From Verrucomicrobiia bacterium DG1235 (GTDB lineage: Bacteria; Verrucomicrobiota; Verrucomicrobiia; Opitutales; Opitutaceae): DNA of 64,000 bases. Under the pieces are notes generated by a model, which saw only the letters and a program-made list of their open reading frames with translations, was not told where the DNA came from and searched no databases. The DNA is taken from positions 4,598,060 through 4,662,059 of the forward strand of contig DS990592.1 in the NCBI GenBank assembly GCA_000155695.1, given 5' to 3'. This document shows positions 32,746 to 41,998 of this stretch, in pieces (the stretch's first letter is position 1; each line of letters begins with the position of its first letter). Both the position numbers and the translations under genes were made by a program.

Positions 32746-34098
32746 ATGGATGATCAGTCGAGTTTGTTTGGGGAGGAGGAGGAAGTGACCTTGCGGGAGT
32801 CTGCTGGGGAGCGCTCGAATAAGCGTCAGCCCTTGGCGGCGCGGCTGCGTCCGCGGAGCTTGAGCGAGGTCGTGGGGCAGGAGCATATCTTGGCTCCCGG
32901 AAAACTTCTTCCGCGGTTAGTGGAAGCGAACACGTTTGGGAGTCTGCTATTTTATGGGCCTCCGGGTTGCGGGAAGACGAGCATGGCGGAGGCGATCGCG
33001 GGGGAAACGAAGAGTCGCTTCGTGCGAATCAATGCGGTGATGTCGAACGTGGCGGAGCTGCGGGAGATTCTCGGTATCGCCCGCCGTATGGAGGATAAGG
33101 ATACGGTGCTTTTTATCGATGAGATCCATCGCTTCAACAAGTCGCAGCAGGATTTGCTTTTGCCGGATGTGGAGGCGGGGAATATTCGCTTGATCGGGGC
33201 GACGACGCATAACCCTGGGTTTTATGTGAATGCACCGCTGTTGAGCCGAAGTCATTTGTTTCGCTTGAATCCCCATGATGTGGATACGGTGGCGGCTACG
33301 CTGGCGAAGGCTTTGACGGATGAGGAGCGGGGGCTTGGTGAGCGGAAGATCACTGCAGTGGCGGGGGTGCTGGAGGGATTGGCGAAGTTGTGCGACGGGG
33401 ATTTGCGGAGGGGTTTGAACGCCTTGGAGGTGATCGCGATGGGGCTCGAGGAGGGCGGAGAGATTACGGAGGAGTCGGTGGGTGTATTCGCGTCGGAACG
33501 ACAGATCCGCTATGACGCGGATGAGGACGAGCACTACGATACGATTTCAGCGTTTATCAAGAGCATGCGCGGAGGCTCGCCCGATGGGGCTTTGTACTGG
33601 CTGGCGAAGATGTTGAAAGGCGGCGAGGATCCGCGATTTATTGCGCGGCGGCTGGTGGTGTTTGCGTCGGAGGATGTGGGGCTGGCGGATTCGGGGGCCC
33701 TGAGTTTGGCGGTGGCGACGCAGCAGGCGTGCGACTTCGTAGGGATGCCGGAGTGTCGGATCAATTTGGCCCATTGCGTGAGCTATATGGCGGCGGCGCC
33801 GAAGAGTAATTCGGCGTACTCGGCTTTGGCGAAGGCTTTGGCGGCGATCGAGGCGGGACCGGTGCAGGAGGTGCCGCTGTGGCTTCGGGACAAGGGCGGG
33901 AAGGCGTCGAAGGCTTTGGGGAACTCGAAGGACTATCGGTATAGCCATGACTTTGCAGAGAATATATCCGGGCAGGAGTACATGGTGGAGCCGATGCGGT
34001 TTCTGGAGCTGAACCGGGTGGGCGAGGAGACGGAGATCGCTAAGCGTCTTGATCGGTGGGAGAAGCTGAAGAAGGAGCGGATGAAGGATGAAGGATGA
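32746..34098 (+). CDS. rarA: Replication-associated recombination protein A (AAA+ ATPase)
   Basis: RarA (MgsA) acts at stalled replication forks. From the ATG at 32746 (MDDQSSLFGEEEE, a typical N-terminus) it has 450 residues. The AAA+ motifs are clear: Walker A FYGPPGCGKTSMAEAIA, Walker B TVLFIDEIHRFNKSQQD, sensor RLIGATTHNPGFYVN, and arginine-finger region LLSRSHLFRL. The C-terminal MgsA domain includes KSMRGGSPDGALYWLAKML and AMEIGL-like segments. A longer frame from 32608 exists but adds unrelated residues. Confidence 0.93.
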   Translation: MDDQSSLFGEEEEVTLRESAGERSNKRQPLAARLRPRSLSEVVGQEHILAPGKLLPRLVEANTFGSLLFYGPPGCGKTSMAEAIAGETKSRFVRINAVMSNVAELREILGIARRMEDKDTVLFIDEIHRFNKSQQDLLLPDVEAGNIRLIGATTHNPGFYVNAPLLSRSHLFRLNPHDVDTVAATLAKALTDEERGLGERKITAVAGVLEGLAKLCDGDLRRGLNALEVIAMGLEEGGEITEESVGVFASERQIRYDADEDEHYDTISAFIKSMRGGSPDGALYWLAKMLKGGEDPRFIARRLVVFASEDVGLADSGALSLAVATQQACDFVGMPECRINLAHCVSYMAAAPKSNSAYSALAKALAAIEAGPVQEVPLWLRDKGGKASKALGNSKDYRYSHDFAENISGQEYMVEPMRFLELNRVGEETEIAKRLDRWEKLKKERMKDEG

Positions 34099-34143
34099 AT
34101 TGGAGATTGGAATACCGGAGAGGAGAGGTGAGGATGGCCGCCT

Positions 34144-34620
34144 ATGATCGTTGACCATATTTCGAATTGGAAAAGCTATTCGCTCGGCGAGGCATGGGAA
34201 AAGGCGTTTGGCTTTTTGGAAACGCTTTCGGTGGATGCGGAGGAGAAGGAGTATCCGATCGATGGGGACGCTATTTTCGCTCGCGTGATGAGCTATCCGA
34301 CGAAGGTGGAAACGGATCCGACTGCGGTACTGGAGGCGCATCGCAAGTATGTGGACATTCAGATGGCTTTAGTGGAGTCGGAGCGGATCGCGGTTTATCC
34401 GACGCATGAAATGGTGACGAAGGATACGTATGACGCGGAGCGGGATGTAGAGTTTTTTGAATACAAGGAGCCGGGCAAGCTCCAGCTTTCGATGTATCCG
34501 GGGACCTTTGCGGTGTTGTTTCCGCAGGACGCTCACATGCCTCAGCTTTTCACTGAGCGCGAGGGCGCTGTGGTGAAGAAGGTAGTTGTGAAGGTGTTGG
34601 CGGAGCGGCTGCGGGGTTAG
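34144..34620 (+). CDS. YhcH/YjgK/YiaL-family protein (DUF386)
   Basis: The 158-residue protein matches the YhcH/YiaL family of cupin-like proteins: MIVDHISNWKSY at the start, then VLEAHRKYVDIQMALVESE, FEYKEPGKLQLSMYPGTF and FPQDAHMPQLF. The His and Glu residues in these blocks form the metal site of the family. Members often occur with sialic acid or sugar catabolism genes, but this one is isolated after rarA, so its substrate is unknown. Confidence 0.85.
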   Translation: MIVDHISNWKSYSLGEAWEKAFGFLETLSVDAEEKEYPIDGDAIFARVMSYPTKVETDPTAVLEAHRKYVDIQMALVESERIAVYPTHEMVTKDTYDAERDVEFFEYKEPGKLQLSMYPGTFAVLFPQDAHMPQLFTEREGAVVKKVVVKVLAERLRG

Positions 34621-34673
34621 GCTCTTTCTGCTATGCCAGAAAATCGCGTGACAAGCACGCTTCCACAACCTGG

Positions 34674-35393
34674 CTAGTTGGCTCCGAAGTCTGAGTAGCG
34701 GAAGAGGTGAAAGGTGGTGTTGTCGTCGTGCTTGCTGGCGGTGATGCGCTGGTAGTAGGGCGGCAAGTTTGGCAGGCTGATGGTGTCTGATTCGGTGCGA
34801 ATCAGAAGGAAGGTGGGCTTGTAGCGGTCGAAGTTCATGCCGTCGAGGGCGCGGGCTTCATAGCCGATGAGGTTGAAGACCATAAGCTCGAAGTTGCTCT
34901 CGAAGTTTGCCCGCTCGAGGATGCCGACAATAGAGTTTGTGCTGACGTAGTGGACTTGTTTGCGCTGAGTTTGGCCAGGTTTTGGCGCTTCGATGGGTTT
35001 TCCTTCAAGGCGTTCTTTGGCTTCTTGAAGGAGTTTTTGGCGGACGGATGCGGCGGGTGGCATGCCGACTATCTCAATGTAGGAGTCGCGTAGGAGTCGT
35101 TCGGATGCCGCTACGTTGAGGGCAACGCTTGACTTGCGGTTTTTTCGGCAGCGGTGAAAGAGGTGGGGCCATGGCTCGACGAGGAGGCCTTTCCAGCCGA
35201 GGGCTTTTTCGAGGTAGGGGGTGATGCTGCCTTTGATGCCGTCGCGGGCTCCGATTTCGACGAATTTTCCTCCGGGAGAATCGAAGTAGGGAAGGAGGGT
35301 CTTCACGTGAGGGCGCAGAGCTCCCATGTTGAAGGTGCGATGGTAGGCACGCGTGAGGATGCCTTTCTTTTGGATTTGCTGATTCGTTGCCAC
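34674..35393 (-). CDS. FkbM-family methyltransferase-like protein
   Basis: The 239-residue protein has a SAM-binding glycine motif FVEIGARDGIKGS near residue 44, then GWKGLLVEPWPHLFHRCRKNR with the acidic ribose-binding Glu, then SSVALNVAASE, a pattern of FkbM-type methyltransferases. The C-terminal half (STNSIVGILE, FNLIGYEARALDGMNFDRYKPTFLLIRTES) matches the family's later strands. FkbM proteins methylate sugars or other small surface molecules. It is a single gene with no obvious partner. Confidence 0.75.
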   Translation of the reverse strand: MATNQQIQKKGILTRAYHRTFNMGALRPHVKTLLPYFDSPGGKFVEIGARDGIKGSITPYLEKALGWKGLLVEPWPHLFHRCRKNRKSSVALNVAASERLLRDSYIEIVGMPPAASVRQKLLQEAKERLEGKPIEAPKPGQTQRKQVHYVSTNSIVGILERANFESNFELMVFNLIGYEARALDGMNFDRYKPTFLLIRTESDTISLPNLPPYYQRITASKHDDNTTFHLFRYSDFGAN

Positions 35394-35644
35394 TTTTGAG
35401 TCGTAAGCTTAATTGGTCATTCGGCGGTTTGGCCTTTGGGTTAAGCTCGAATGCAGGAATTCAGCCTATTCGGAAGGCTTTTCTTGTTAGGTTGCTGACT
35501 CTAGGGGATTAGAGGAGGGACATGTCGCGTTTACGCCTGATTTACAAAGGCTTAGCGAATGCGCTACTATCTGCGGCACAGTGACGGAGGGATCCGTGGC
35601 TGTCTCAGAAAACGAAGAAGACATTTTCTCCAAGCAACAGTGGG

Positions 35645-35671
35645 ACCCGCAGTGAAGACTGCGGGTTCTTT
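35645..35671 (+). terminator. Orphan terminator-like hairpin
   Basis: ACCCGCAGT (35645-35653) pairs perfectly with ACTGCGGGT (35658-35666) around GAAG, followed by TCTTTGTGTTT. Both flanking genes are on the other strand. Confidence 0.6.
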
Positions 35672-35720
35672 GTGTTTGGAATGGGAAGAGTAAAAGGGAG
35701 CTTCCGCGGAAGCCGGGGAT

Positions 35721-35758
35721 GCGCAATCTGATGTCTAACGTTAGACATCAGATTGCGC
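35721..35758. repeat. 38-bp perfect palindrome
   Basis: The left arm GCGCAATCTGATGTCTAAC is the exact reverse complement of the right arm GTTAGACATCAGATTGCGC, with no spacer. It ends one base before the stop codon of the glycerophosphodiesterase gene. It may be a bidirectional terminator stem or a protein-binding site. Confidence 0.85.
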
Positions 35759-35759
35759 G

Positions 35760-36656
35760 TTATTTTGTTTTGTTTTGGTGTTTGTTGGTTTTTTTGAGCG
35801 CTTGGAGGAGTAGGGCGGGTTGGTTGGTGGTGAGGGAGAGGGCTCCGAGGTCGGTCCAGCGTTGGGCTTCGGCGGGGGTGTCGACGGTCCAGACGTGGAG
35901 CTGGTAGCCGGCGTGGTGAATGGGCTGGAAGTAGGCTGAGTCGACATGGGGATGAGCGTAGACCGAGACGCCGTCGGCTCCGGTGCGGCGGAGGGTGTGG
36001 AGGATTTGGTCGGGGGTGGGTTCGAGGGGGGCGCCTTTGGAGCGATGGCGGATGTCGGTGAGCCACATGGCTTTTAGGGAGGGGCGTTGGGATTTGATTT
36101 TTTTGATGACGCGGGCGGAGAAGGCGATGATGACGAGTTGGTCGGGGTCAATGCCGGAGGCGTCGATGGTGGCGAAGAGGTGGCGTACGATGCGGGCTGA
36201 GCTTTTGATTTCGATGTAGAGCTTTTTACCGGCGGGGACGGTGGCGAGGACTTCGGCGAGGGTGGGGATTTTATAAGGAGTGAGTGGTGAGGAGTGAGTT
36301 GTGAATTTTGGGAAGAGAAGGTCGAGGGCTTGTAGATCGGCGAGCTTGGTTTTGCGGACGGTGAGTTTTTTGTGCGAGTAGGCAGATGTATTGTCGTCGT
36401 GGATACAGACGATCTGGCGGTCGCGGGTCAGGTGGAAGTCGCCTTCGATAGCGTCGGCTCCTTGCTGCCAGGCGAGCTGGAAGGCGGGCAGGGTGTTTTC
36501 TGGGGCGTCGGCGGAGGCTCCGCGGTGGGCGACGATGAGGGGTGGATTGGGTTCTGGGTTCTGGGTTTTGGGTACTAGGTGGGATGTTGGGGTGGCGGTC
36601 ATGAGGGGATGGAGGACGGCGATGGTGGCGGCGAGTAGGATGGATTTTGGGGGCAT
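35760..36656 (-). CDS. Glycerophosphodiester phosphodiesterase family protein
   Basis: The family hydrolyses glycerophosphodiesters to glycerol-3-phosphate and an alcohol. The 298-residue protein shows the core motif VAHRGASADAPENTLPAF, then GADAIEGDFHLTRD and IVCIHDDNT, supplying catalytic His and Glu/Asp residues, and LYIEIKS further on, as in the family. The N-terminus has a possible signal or membrane anchor (SILLAATIAVLHPLM). Two segments look inserted: a run encoded by GGGTTCTGG repeats near residue 30, and THSSPLTPYK near residue 118 encoded by GTGAGTGGTGA repeats. Confidence 0.85.
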   Translation of the reverse strand: MPPKSILLAATIAVLHPLMTATPTSHLVPKTQNPEPNPPLIVAHRGASADAPENTLPAFQLAWQQGADAIEGDFHLTRDRQIVCIHDDNTSAYSHKKLTVRKTKLADLQALDLLFPKFTTHSSPLTPYKIPTLAEVLATVPAGKKLYIEIKSSARIVRHLFATIDASGIDPDQLVIIAFSARVIKKIKSQRPSLKAMWLTDIRHRSKGAPLEPTPDQILHTLRRTGADGVSVYAHPHVDSAYFQPIHHAGYQLHVWTVDTPAEAQRWTDLGALSLTTNQPALLLQALKKTNKHQNKTK

Positions 36657-36812
36657 TTTGTCAGGTCGGCTGCGCCGAGTAGGCGGGCTACGGCCGATAG
36701 GCTGGCTGGAGTGGGTGAGACTCTAGCGTTGGTTGATCGCGGCACAACAGTCTTCGTTCGCGTGCGAACTACGACCGTCAAGAGGCAGCTTCCTTCGGGG
36801 AGAAGAGGTTGG

Positions 36813-37037
36813 CTAGCCTTCGAGGCGGATGATGGAGACGGGGCAGTGGAGGGCGGCTTCTTCGAGGGCGGGGCGGTCTTCTTCGAAGCCTTGGGCTATC
36901 TGGTAGGGGGACTCTTCGCGGTGGACTTGGTGGAGCTGAGCGAGGCCTTCGGTGTCCATGTGCCAATAGTTGGGGGCGACTTCGGCGCAGAGGGCGCAGC
37001 CGATGCAGTCTTGGCGTTTGTGTTTGATGAGGAGCAC
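36813..37037 (-). CDS. Small ferredoxin with one [4Fe-4S] cluster
   Basis: The 74-residue protein has cysteines in DCIGCALCAEVAP and ALHCPVSIIRL, the CxxCxxC...CP layout of monocluster ferredoxins. The middle is an acidic helix (REESPYQIAQGFEEDRPALEEAA). It lies 31 bp downstream of, and co-oriented with, the U32-family gene, whose family uses Fe-S chemistry. It may donate electrons to that enzyme. Confidence 0.8.
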   Translation of the reverse strand: MLLIKHKRQDCIGCALCAEVAPNYWHMDTEGLAQLHQVHREESPYQIAQGFEEDRPALEEAALHCPVSIIRLEG

Positions 37038-37068
37038 GGGAGAAGAGTGAAGGGTGAAATGGGGGAGT

Positions 37069-38352
37069 TTAGACGGGGAGGTGGAGGAAGAATCTGTCGT
37101 TTAGGCGGACGCGTTGGTCGACTTTGATGCTGAAGACTTGCTTGGCTTCGACATGGTCGACGAGGGAGGTGTCGTCGAGGCGAAGCTCTTCGAGGGTGCC
37201 GGAGAGCACGCCGGTGCTTTCGCCGATGATGAGGTATTCTTGGCCTTTGGCGATGGGGCCGGTGGCGGTGATTTCGGCGACGCCGATCTTTTGGTAGTAG
37301 TGGGTGACTTTTCCGGCGAGCAGTTTTTGGCGACTGGACTTGGTGCCGTATGCGGCGGACCAGCCTTGTTGGCGGCCGAGGTAGTAGCCGGAGGAGTGAC
37401 CGCGGTGGTAGACTTTTTTGAGGTCGGATTGGAGATCTGCGACGAGTTCGGGCGTGTAGGTTTTGGACTGAATGGCGTCGACGGCGCGGCGGTAGGTGGC
37501 TGTGACGGTGGAGACGTATTCGGGGGAGCGGCCGCGGCCTTCGAGTTTGAGGGTGTGCACGCCGGCTTCGAGGACTTGGTCGAGGAAGTCGATGGTGCAA
37601 ATGTCGTTGGGGGACATGACGTAGTTGTTGTCGACGAGGAGTTCTTGGCCGGACTCCGGGTCGACGACTTTGTACTCTTTGCGGCAGTTTTGGGTGCAGG
37701 CTCCGCGGTTTGCGGAGGCATTGTCGGTGTAGAGGGACATGCCGCAGCGGCCGGAGACGGCGATGCAGAGGGCTCCGTGGGCGAAGGCTTCGATCTCGAC
37801 GGGGCGTCCGGAGGGTCCGCGGAGGTCGTCGTCGAGGACTTGCTGGCGGATTTTTCGGATCATGGAGAGGTTGAGCTCTCGAGCGAGCACGATGCGGTCG
37901 CAGAATTGTGCGTAGAACTTGAAGGATTGGTAGTTGGAGACGGAGAGCTGGGTGGAGAGGTGGACTTCGAGGCCGAGTTCGCGGGCTCTGAGGATGCAGG
38001 CCATGTCGGAGGCGATGACGGCGTCGACTTTTTGTTTGGCGGCTTCTTCGAGGAGGGCGAAGCAGAGGCGAAGGTCGTGGTCGTAGAGGAGGGTGTTGAG
38101 CGTGAGGTAGCCGCGGATGCCGGCGATGTGGCAGCGGTCCATGATTTCGGCGAGGTCCTGTAGCTGGAAGGAGCGGCGGGCGCGGGCGCGCATGTTGAGC
38201 TGGGCGAGGCCGAAGTAGACGGAGTGCGCGCCGGAGTCGATGGCGGCTTTGAGGGATGCGTAGCAGCCGGCGGGAGCGAGGGTTTCGACGTGGGGGGACG
38301 CGGTGGTGGTCGGAGTTGCGGCGGTGTTTGGTGCGGTGGTGGTGGCGCTCAT
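37069..38352 (-). CDS. U32 peptidase-family protein, TrhP (YegQ)-like
   Basis: The 427-residue protein from the ATG at 38352 (preferred over the further upstream frame) contains [20 protein letters not shown], the usual N-terminal barrel strand, and the U32 signature [20 protein letters not shown] with later Cys in [13 protein letters not shown], matching the cluster ligands of U32 hydroxylases. In E. coli, TrhP hydroxylates tRNA wobble uridine. The later [20 protein letters not shown] is also TrhP-like. RlhA or UbiU-type roles are the alternatives. The ferredoxin gene follows directly. Confidence 0.85.
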   Translation of the reverse strand: MSATTTAPNTAATPTTTASPHVETLAPAGCYASLKAAIDSGAHSVYFGLAQLNMRARARRSFQLQDLAEIMDRCHIAGIRGYLTLNTLLYDHDLRLCFALLEEAAKQKVDAVIASDMACILRARELGLEVHLSTQLSVSNYQSFKFYAQFCDRIVLARELNLSMIRKIRQQVLDDDLRGPSGRPVEIEAFAHGALCIAVSGRCGMSLYTDNASANRGACTQNCRKEYKVVDPESGQELLVDNNYVMSPNDICTIDFLDQVLEAGVHTLKLEGRGRSPEYVSTVTATYRRAVDAIQSKTYTPELVADLQSDLKKVYHRGHSSGYYLGRQQGWSAAYGTKSSRQKLLAGKVTHYYQKIGVAEITATGPIAKGQEYLIIGESTGVLSGTLEELRLDDTSLVDHVEAKQVFSIKVDQRVRLNDRFFLHLPV

Positions 38353-38649
38353 GGCTGTCTTTGTTTCGGAAATTGAATTAAAGACAGATTGGTATGTGAT
38401 ATAGGGCGTGAGAGTCAAGGCCGGCGGTCGGGATGGGGAGGGAGTGTTTTTAACAGGGATCGCTGCGCGAGCAGGATGGCCTTTGGCCAGCAGGTGGGAG
38501 TGGAGTTTGTTGTATTGGCTCTGCTTGGGTGGTCGGGTCGGCCGGGGTGGCGAATTGGGTAGAGATGGGAAAGCTCGGCGGATGGGCCGAGCTTGGTGTG
38601 AGGGTGCTGTTGGTGCCGAGCTGGGGGTCGGCGTTCCCGGGTGGGCTGC

Positions 38650-38994
38650 TCAGCCGGGGGGCCAGGCCATTTGGCGGCCGGCTAGGAGGTGGATGTGGAG
38701 ATGGGGGACGGCTTCGCCGCCGTGGGGGCCGTTGTTGATGACGGTGCGGAAGCCTTCGGTCCAGCCGAGCTTGGCGGCGAGCTGGGGGATGATGGACATG
38801 AGGTGGCCGAGGAGCTGGGTGTCTTCGGGGGTGGCTTCGCCGATGCGGACGATGAGCTTTTTGGGGATGAGGAGGAGATGGGTGGGGGCTTGGGCGGCGA
38901 TGTCGTGGATGACGATGCAGTGGTCGTCTTCGTACTCGATGGTGGCGGGGATCTCGCGGTCGATGATTTTTTGGAAGATGGTTTTTTCGGACAT
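38650..38994 (-). CDS. HIT-family (HINT-type) nucleotide-binding protein
   Basis: The 114-residue protein has the HIT motif HLHIHLL (H-x-H-x-H) near the C-terminus, preceded by FRTVINNGPHGGEAVPH and, earlier, the KIIDREIPATIEYED segment of HINT proteins. HINT proteins hydrolyse AMP-lysine-type phosphoramidates. Length and ending (AGRQMAWPPG) are normal. The 297-bp gap to the U32 gene holds no recognisable gene. Confidence 0.92.
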   Translation of the reverse strand: MSEKTIFQKIIDREIPATIEYEDDHCIVIHDIAAQAPTHLLLIPKKLIVRIGEATPEDTQLLGHLMSIIPQLAAKLGWTEGFRTVINNGPHGGEAVPHLHIHLLAGRQMAWPPG

Positions 38995-39048
38995 GTGATT
39001 TTTCGCCCACAGATTGCTCAGATGAGCACAGATATGGCTTTGGGGATG

Positions 39049-39522
39049 CTAGTAGATGATGAGGTTTAGGTGGCTGGAGGGGCGGGTGCGGGATTGGCAG
39101 AAGGCGCGGGCGTAGGCGATGGCGTTTTGGTATTCGGCTTTGCGGCGGGTGGTCCAGCGTTTTCCGGCGGGGCAAATTGATTCTTTGAGTCCGGTGAGGA
39201 CGAGGAGGGGTCGCTCGAAGCGGCAGGTGCGCTTGAGGGCTTCGAGGAGGCGGGCGCGGAGGGCGAGCTCGGAGTAGCCTTGGGCTTCGGGGGCGGCGAC
39301 GAGGTCGACGATGGAGCGTTCGGGGTGGCGTGCGGTTTGCTCGACGAGGGTTTGGGCGGCGGCGAGGAAGGCGGAGGGGGAATCGCGGGCGGGCTCGGGG
39401 AGGGCGGCTTCGATGGATTCTTTGATTTGGCGGGCGAAGTAGAGGTCGTCGCCGATGTTCTCGGCGAAGAGGGCGCAGATGATCTGGAGCTTGGAGAAGT
39501 CTTTGTGGGCGCCTGTTTTCAA
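39049..39522 (-). CDS. Hypothetical protein
   Basis: The 157-residue protein is Ala- and Arg-rich and helical (LFAENIGDDLYFARQIKESI; AFLAAAQTLVEQTARHPE), with a hydrophobic strand (RPLLVLTG) and a basic C-terminus. No family recognised. It lies between the HIT and nrdR genes in the same orientation. Its frame is bordered by clear genes, and the composition is protein-like, so it is likely real. Confidence 0.5.
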   Translation of the reverse strand: MKTGAHKDFSKLQIICALFAENIGDDLYFARQIKESIEAALPEPARDSPSAFLAAAQTLVEQTARHPERSIVDLVAAPEAQGYSELALRARLLEALKRTCRFERPLLVLTGLKESICPAGKRWTTRRKAEYQNAIAYARAFCQSRTRPSSHLNLIIY

Positions 39523-39613
39523 GGTAATTTGTCAGGTTGGCCTGTGGCCAATTAGGTGTCGCTACGCGACTTTAGGTTTTGGGTTGTTTGTACAGAAGGT
39601 GAATAGGTGGATT

Positions 39614-40075
39614 TTATAGGAGTTTGGGGGCGTTGATGCCTCCTATTTCGTCGAGGAATTCGTCGAGGTTTTTGAAGTCTTTATATACGGAGGCGAAGCG
39701 GATGTAGGCGATGGGGTCGATGGATTTGAGGTTTTCGAGGACTTTGTCGCCGATGGCGGAGGAGGGGAATTCCATGCCGAATTCGGATTCGAGGGCGTCG
39801 ATCATGTCTTCGACGAGGATGTTGATCTGCTCGGCGTCGACGGGGCGCTTTTGGCAGGCGCGGCGGAGGGAGTAGATGATCTTGGCTTTGTCGAAGTCTT
39901 CGCGGCGTCCGTCGCGTTTGGTGACGTAGAGGTTTTCGCGGAGGACTTGCTCGGTGGTGGAGAAGCGGTGGGAGCAGTCGAGGCACTCGCGTCGTCGGCG
40001 GATAGTGGAGCCGTCTTTGGAGGCTCGGGAGTCGATGACTTTATCTAGCTCGGATCCGCACTTTGGGCATCTCAT
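39614..40075 (-). CDS. nrdR: Transcriptional repressor NrdR
   Basis: NrdR represses ribonucleotide reductase genes by sensing ATP/dATP. The 153-residue protein has the N-terminal zinc ribbon MRCPKCGSELDKVIDSR with CLDCSHRFSTTE, then the ATP-cone starting YVTKRDGRREDFDKAKI and containing IAYIRFASVYKDFKNLDEF. These match the family fully. It is 5 bp from trpG, so the two may be co-transcribed. Confidence 0.97.
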   Translation of the reverse strand: MRCPKCGSELDKVIDSRASKDGSTIRRRRECLDCSHRFSTTEQVLRENLYVTKRDGRREDFDKAKIIYSLRRACQKRPVDAEQINILVEDMIDALESEFGMEFPSSAIGDKVLENLKSIDPIAYIRFASVYKDFKNLDEFLDEIGGINAPKLL

Positions 40076-40080
40076 GGTGG

Positions 40081-40644
40081 CTAGAGGGTAAGGAAGTTTT
40101 TGAGAATATCCATCCCGTTTTCGGTGGCGATGGATTCGGGGTGGAACTGGACGCCCCAGATGGGGAGCTGGCGGTGGCGCAGGCCCATGATCTCGCCTTC
40201 GGCGGTCTCGGCGGTGATTTCGAGGCAGTCGGGGAATGAGGCTCGCTCGACGAGGAGGGAGTGGTAGCGGGTGGCGGCGAGGCCTTGGGGGAGTCCGCGG
40301 AAGAGGTCTTTTCCGTTGTGGGAGATGGGGGAGGTCTTGCCGTGCATGAGGCGGTCGGCGCGGACGACTTTTCCTCCGAAGTGCTGGCCGATGGACTGGT
40401 GGCCGAGGCAGACGCCGAAGAGGGGGACCTTGCCGGCGAAGGCTTCGATCATGGCGATGGAGATGCCGGCTTCGGTGGGGGAGCAGGGCCCGGGGGAGAT
40501 GAGGACGCGTTCGGGCTTGAGCGCAAGGGCTTCTTCGGTGGTGATCTGGTCGTTTCGGAAGACGCGCTGCTCGACGCCTAGGGTACCGAAGTACTGGACG
40601 AGGTTGAAGGTGAAGGAGTCGTAGTTGTCGATGACAAGCAGCAT
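40081..40644 (-). CDS. Anthranilate/4-amino-4-deoxychorismate synthase glutamine amidotransferase
   Basis: This 187-residue class-I amidotransferase supplies ammonia from glutamine to TrpE or PabB. It starts with [19 protein letters not shown] and has the catalytic Cys in [18 protein letters not shown] and the His-Glu pair in [14 protein letters not shown]. The much longer frame upstream of 40644 is not conserved. No trpE, trpD or pabB gene is adjacent, so whether it serves tryptophan, folate or both cannot be told. Confidence 0.92.
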   Translation of the reverse strand: MLLVIDNYDSFTFNLVQYFGTLGVEQRVFRNDQITTEEALALKPERVLISPGPCSPTEAGISIAMIEAFAGKVPLFGVCLGHQSIGQHFGGKVVRADRLMHGKTSPISHNGKDLFRGLPQGLAATRYHSLLVERASFPDCLEITAETAEGEIMGLRHRQLPIWGVQFHPESIATENGMDILKNFLTL

Positions 40645-40816
40645 GTTGTGTGGTGTTGGCTGTGGTTTAAATAGGGCGGCGGGAGGTGGGTCAAGCTCAG
40701 CGCAGGGAGTGTGAATAAGTAGCTTGGGCGGAGTGGAAAAGGGTGGATGGCGAAAAGCGATGAGTGAAATATTTGGGTTGTTTGGAGGGGGTGGGAGGAT
40801 AGGGTGTCGCGGTTTT

Positions 40817-41962
40817 ATGAGCGAACATTTTGAATTGCTGAAGAAGGATGGGGAGACGGACGCGCGGCGCGGGCGTTTGAAGACGGTGCATGGCACGATC
40901 GAGACGCCGATTTTCATGCCGGTGGGAACGCAGGGCACGGTGAAGGGGCTGACGCCTTTGCAGATCAAGGAGGAGGTGGGTGCGCAGATTATTTTGGGCA
41001 ATACCTACCACTTGAATCTGCGGCCGGGGTCGGAGCTGATTCGCGATGCGGGGGGCTTGCATACGTTCATGGGCTGGGATGGGCCGATCTTGACGGATAG
41101 CGGGGGCTTTCAGGCGTTTAGCTTGGCGAAGCTGAGCAAGCTGACGGAGGAGGGAGTGGCGTTTCAGTCGCACTTGGATGGCTCGAAGGTTTTTCTGGGG
41201 CCGAAGGAGGTGATGACGATTCAGGCGAACTTGGGGTCGGATATCGCGATGGTGATTGACGAGTGTCCGCCGTATCCGTGCAAGAAGGACGATTGCGTAA
41301 AGGCGATCGAGCGTACGACGCGTTGGGCGAAGGCGTGCAAGGAGATCGCGTTGGATAATGGTTTTTTGGATACGGGGCATCATGTCTTTGCGATTGCTCA
41401 GGGGTCGGAGTATGAGGATTTGCGTCGGCGTTCTGCCGAGGAGTTGGCGGAGCTAGATTTTCCAGGGTATGCGATTGGCGGAGTGAGCGTGGGCGAACCG
41501 GAGCCGGAGATGCTAAAGCAGGTGCGGGCGACGGCGCCGTTTTTGCCTGAGGATAAGCCACGCTATACGATGGGCTTGGGGACGCCTCCGCAGATGTTGA
41601 AGATGATCGCGGCGGGCGTGGATATGTTTGATTGCGTGTTGCCGAGTCGGGTGGCGCGCAATGGGGCGTTTTTTACGCCGGATGGGATGAAGAACATCCG
41701 CAACGCTCGCTTCGCGACGGACTTAAGTCCGCTTGTGGATGGGATGGAGAACTATACGTGTCGGAATTTTTCGCGAGCTTACTTGCGTCACCTGACGATG
41801 GCGAAGGAGATGCTGAGTTGTACCTTGCTGACCTTGCACAATTTGCATTTCTATTTGGATTTGATGGAGCAAGTTCGCGGGCATATCGAGGCGGGGACTT
41901 TTGCGAAATGGAGTAAGGACTGGATCGAGCGCTACGAAGCAGGCGAGCGGGGCGACGGGTAG
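40817..41962 (+). CDS. tgt: tRNA-guanine transglycosylase (queuine tRNA-ribosyltransferase)
   Basis: Tgt exchanges guanine for preQ1 at position 34 of GUN-anticodon tRNAs. From the ATG at 40817 it has 381 residues with [19 protein letters not shown], the active-site [22 protein letters not shown] and [20 protein letters not shown], then [16 protein letters not shown] with the second catalytic Asp. Near the C-terminus the zinc ligands appear in [15 protein letters not shown], though the spacing of the later ligands departs somewhat from the standard C-x-C-x2-C. Confidence 0.95.
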   Translation: MSEHFELLKKDGETDARRGRLKTVHGTIETPIFMPVGTQGTVKGLTPLQIKEEVGAQIILGNTYHLNLRPGSELIRDAGGLHTFMGWDGPILTDSGGFQAFSLAKLSKLTEEGVAFQSHLDGSKVFLGPKEVMTIQANLGSDIAMVIDECPPYPCKKDDCVKAIERTTRWAKACKEIALDNGFLDTGHHVFAIAQGSEYEDLRRRSAEELAELDFPGYAIGGVSVGEPEPEMLKQVRATAPFLPEDKPRYTMGLGTPPQMLKMIAAGVDMFDCVLPSRVARNGAFFTPDGMKNIRNARFATDLSPLVDGMENYTCRNFSRAYLRHLTMAKEMLSCTLLTLHNLHFYLDLMEQVRGHIEAGTFAKWSKDWIERYEAGERGDG

Positions 41963-41998
41963 GGCCTCGACGTAGATTTGTAGTTGAGGAATGGATAT

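Larger units (their letters stand above)
35394..35759. other. 366-bp gap with orphan terminator and large palindrome
   Basis: No convincing gene is seen. It contains a terminator-like hairpin on the plus strand (35645-35671), with no upstream plus-strand gene, and a 38-bp perfect palindrome (35721-35758). A short non-coding RNA ending at the hairpin is possible. Confidence 0.4.

Noticed and set aside
40645-41001. N-terminal extension of the TrpG/PabA frame
   Set aside because: The open frame continues upstream, but conserved sequence starts at the ATG at 40644 and the rest is Pro/Ser-rich.
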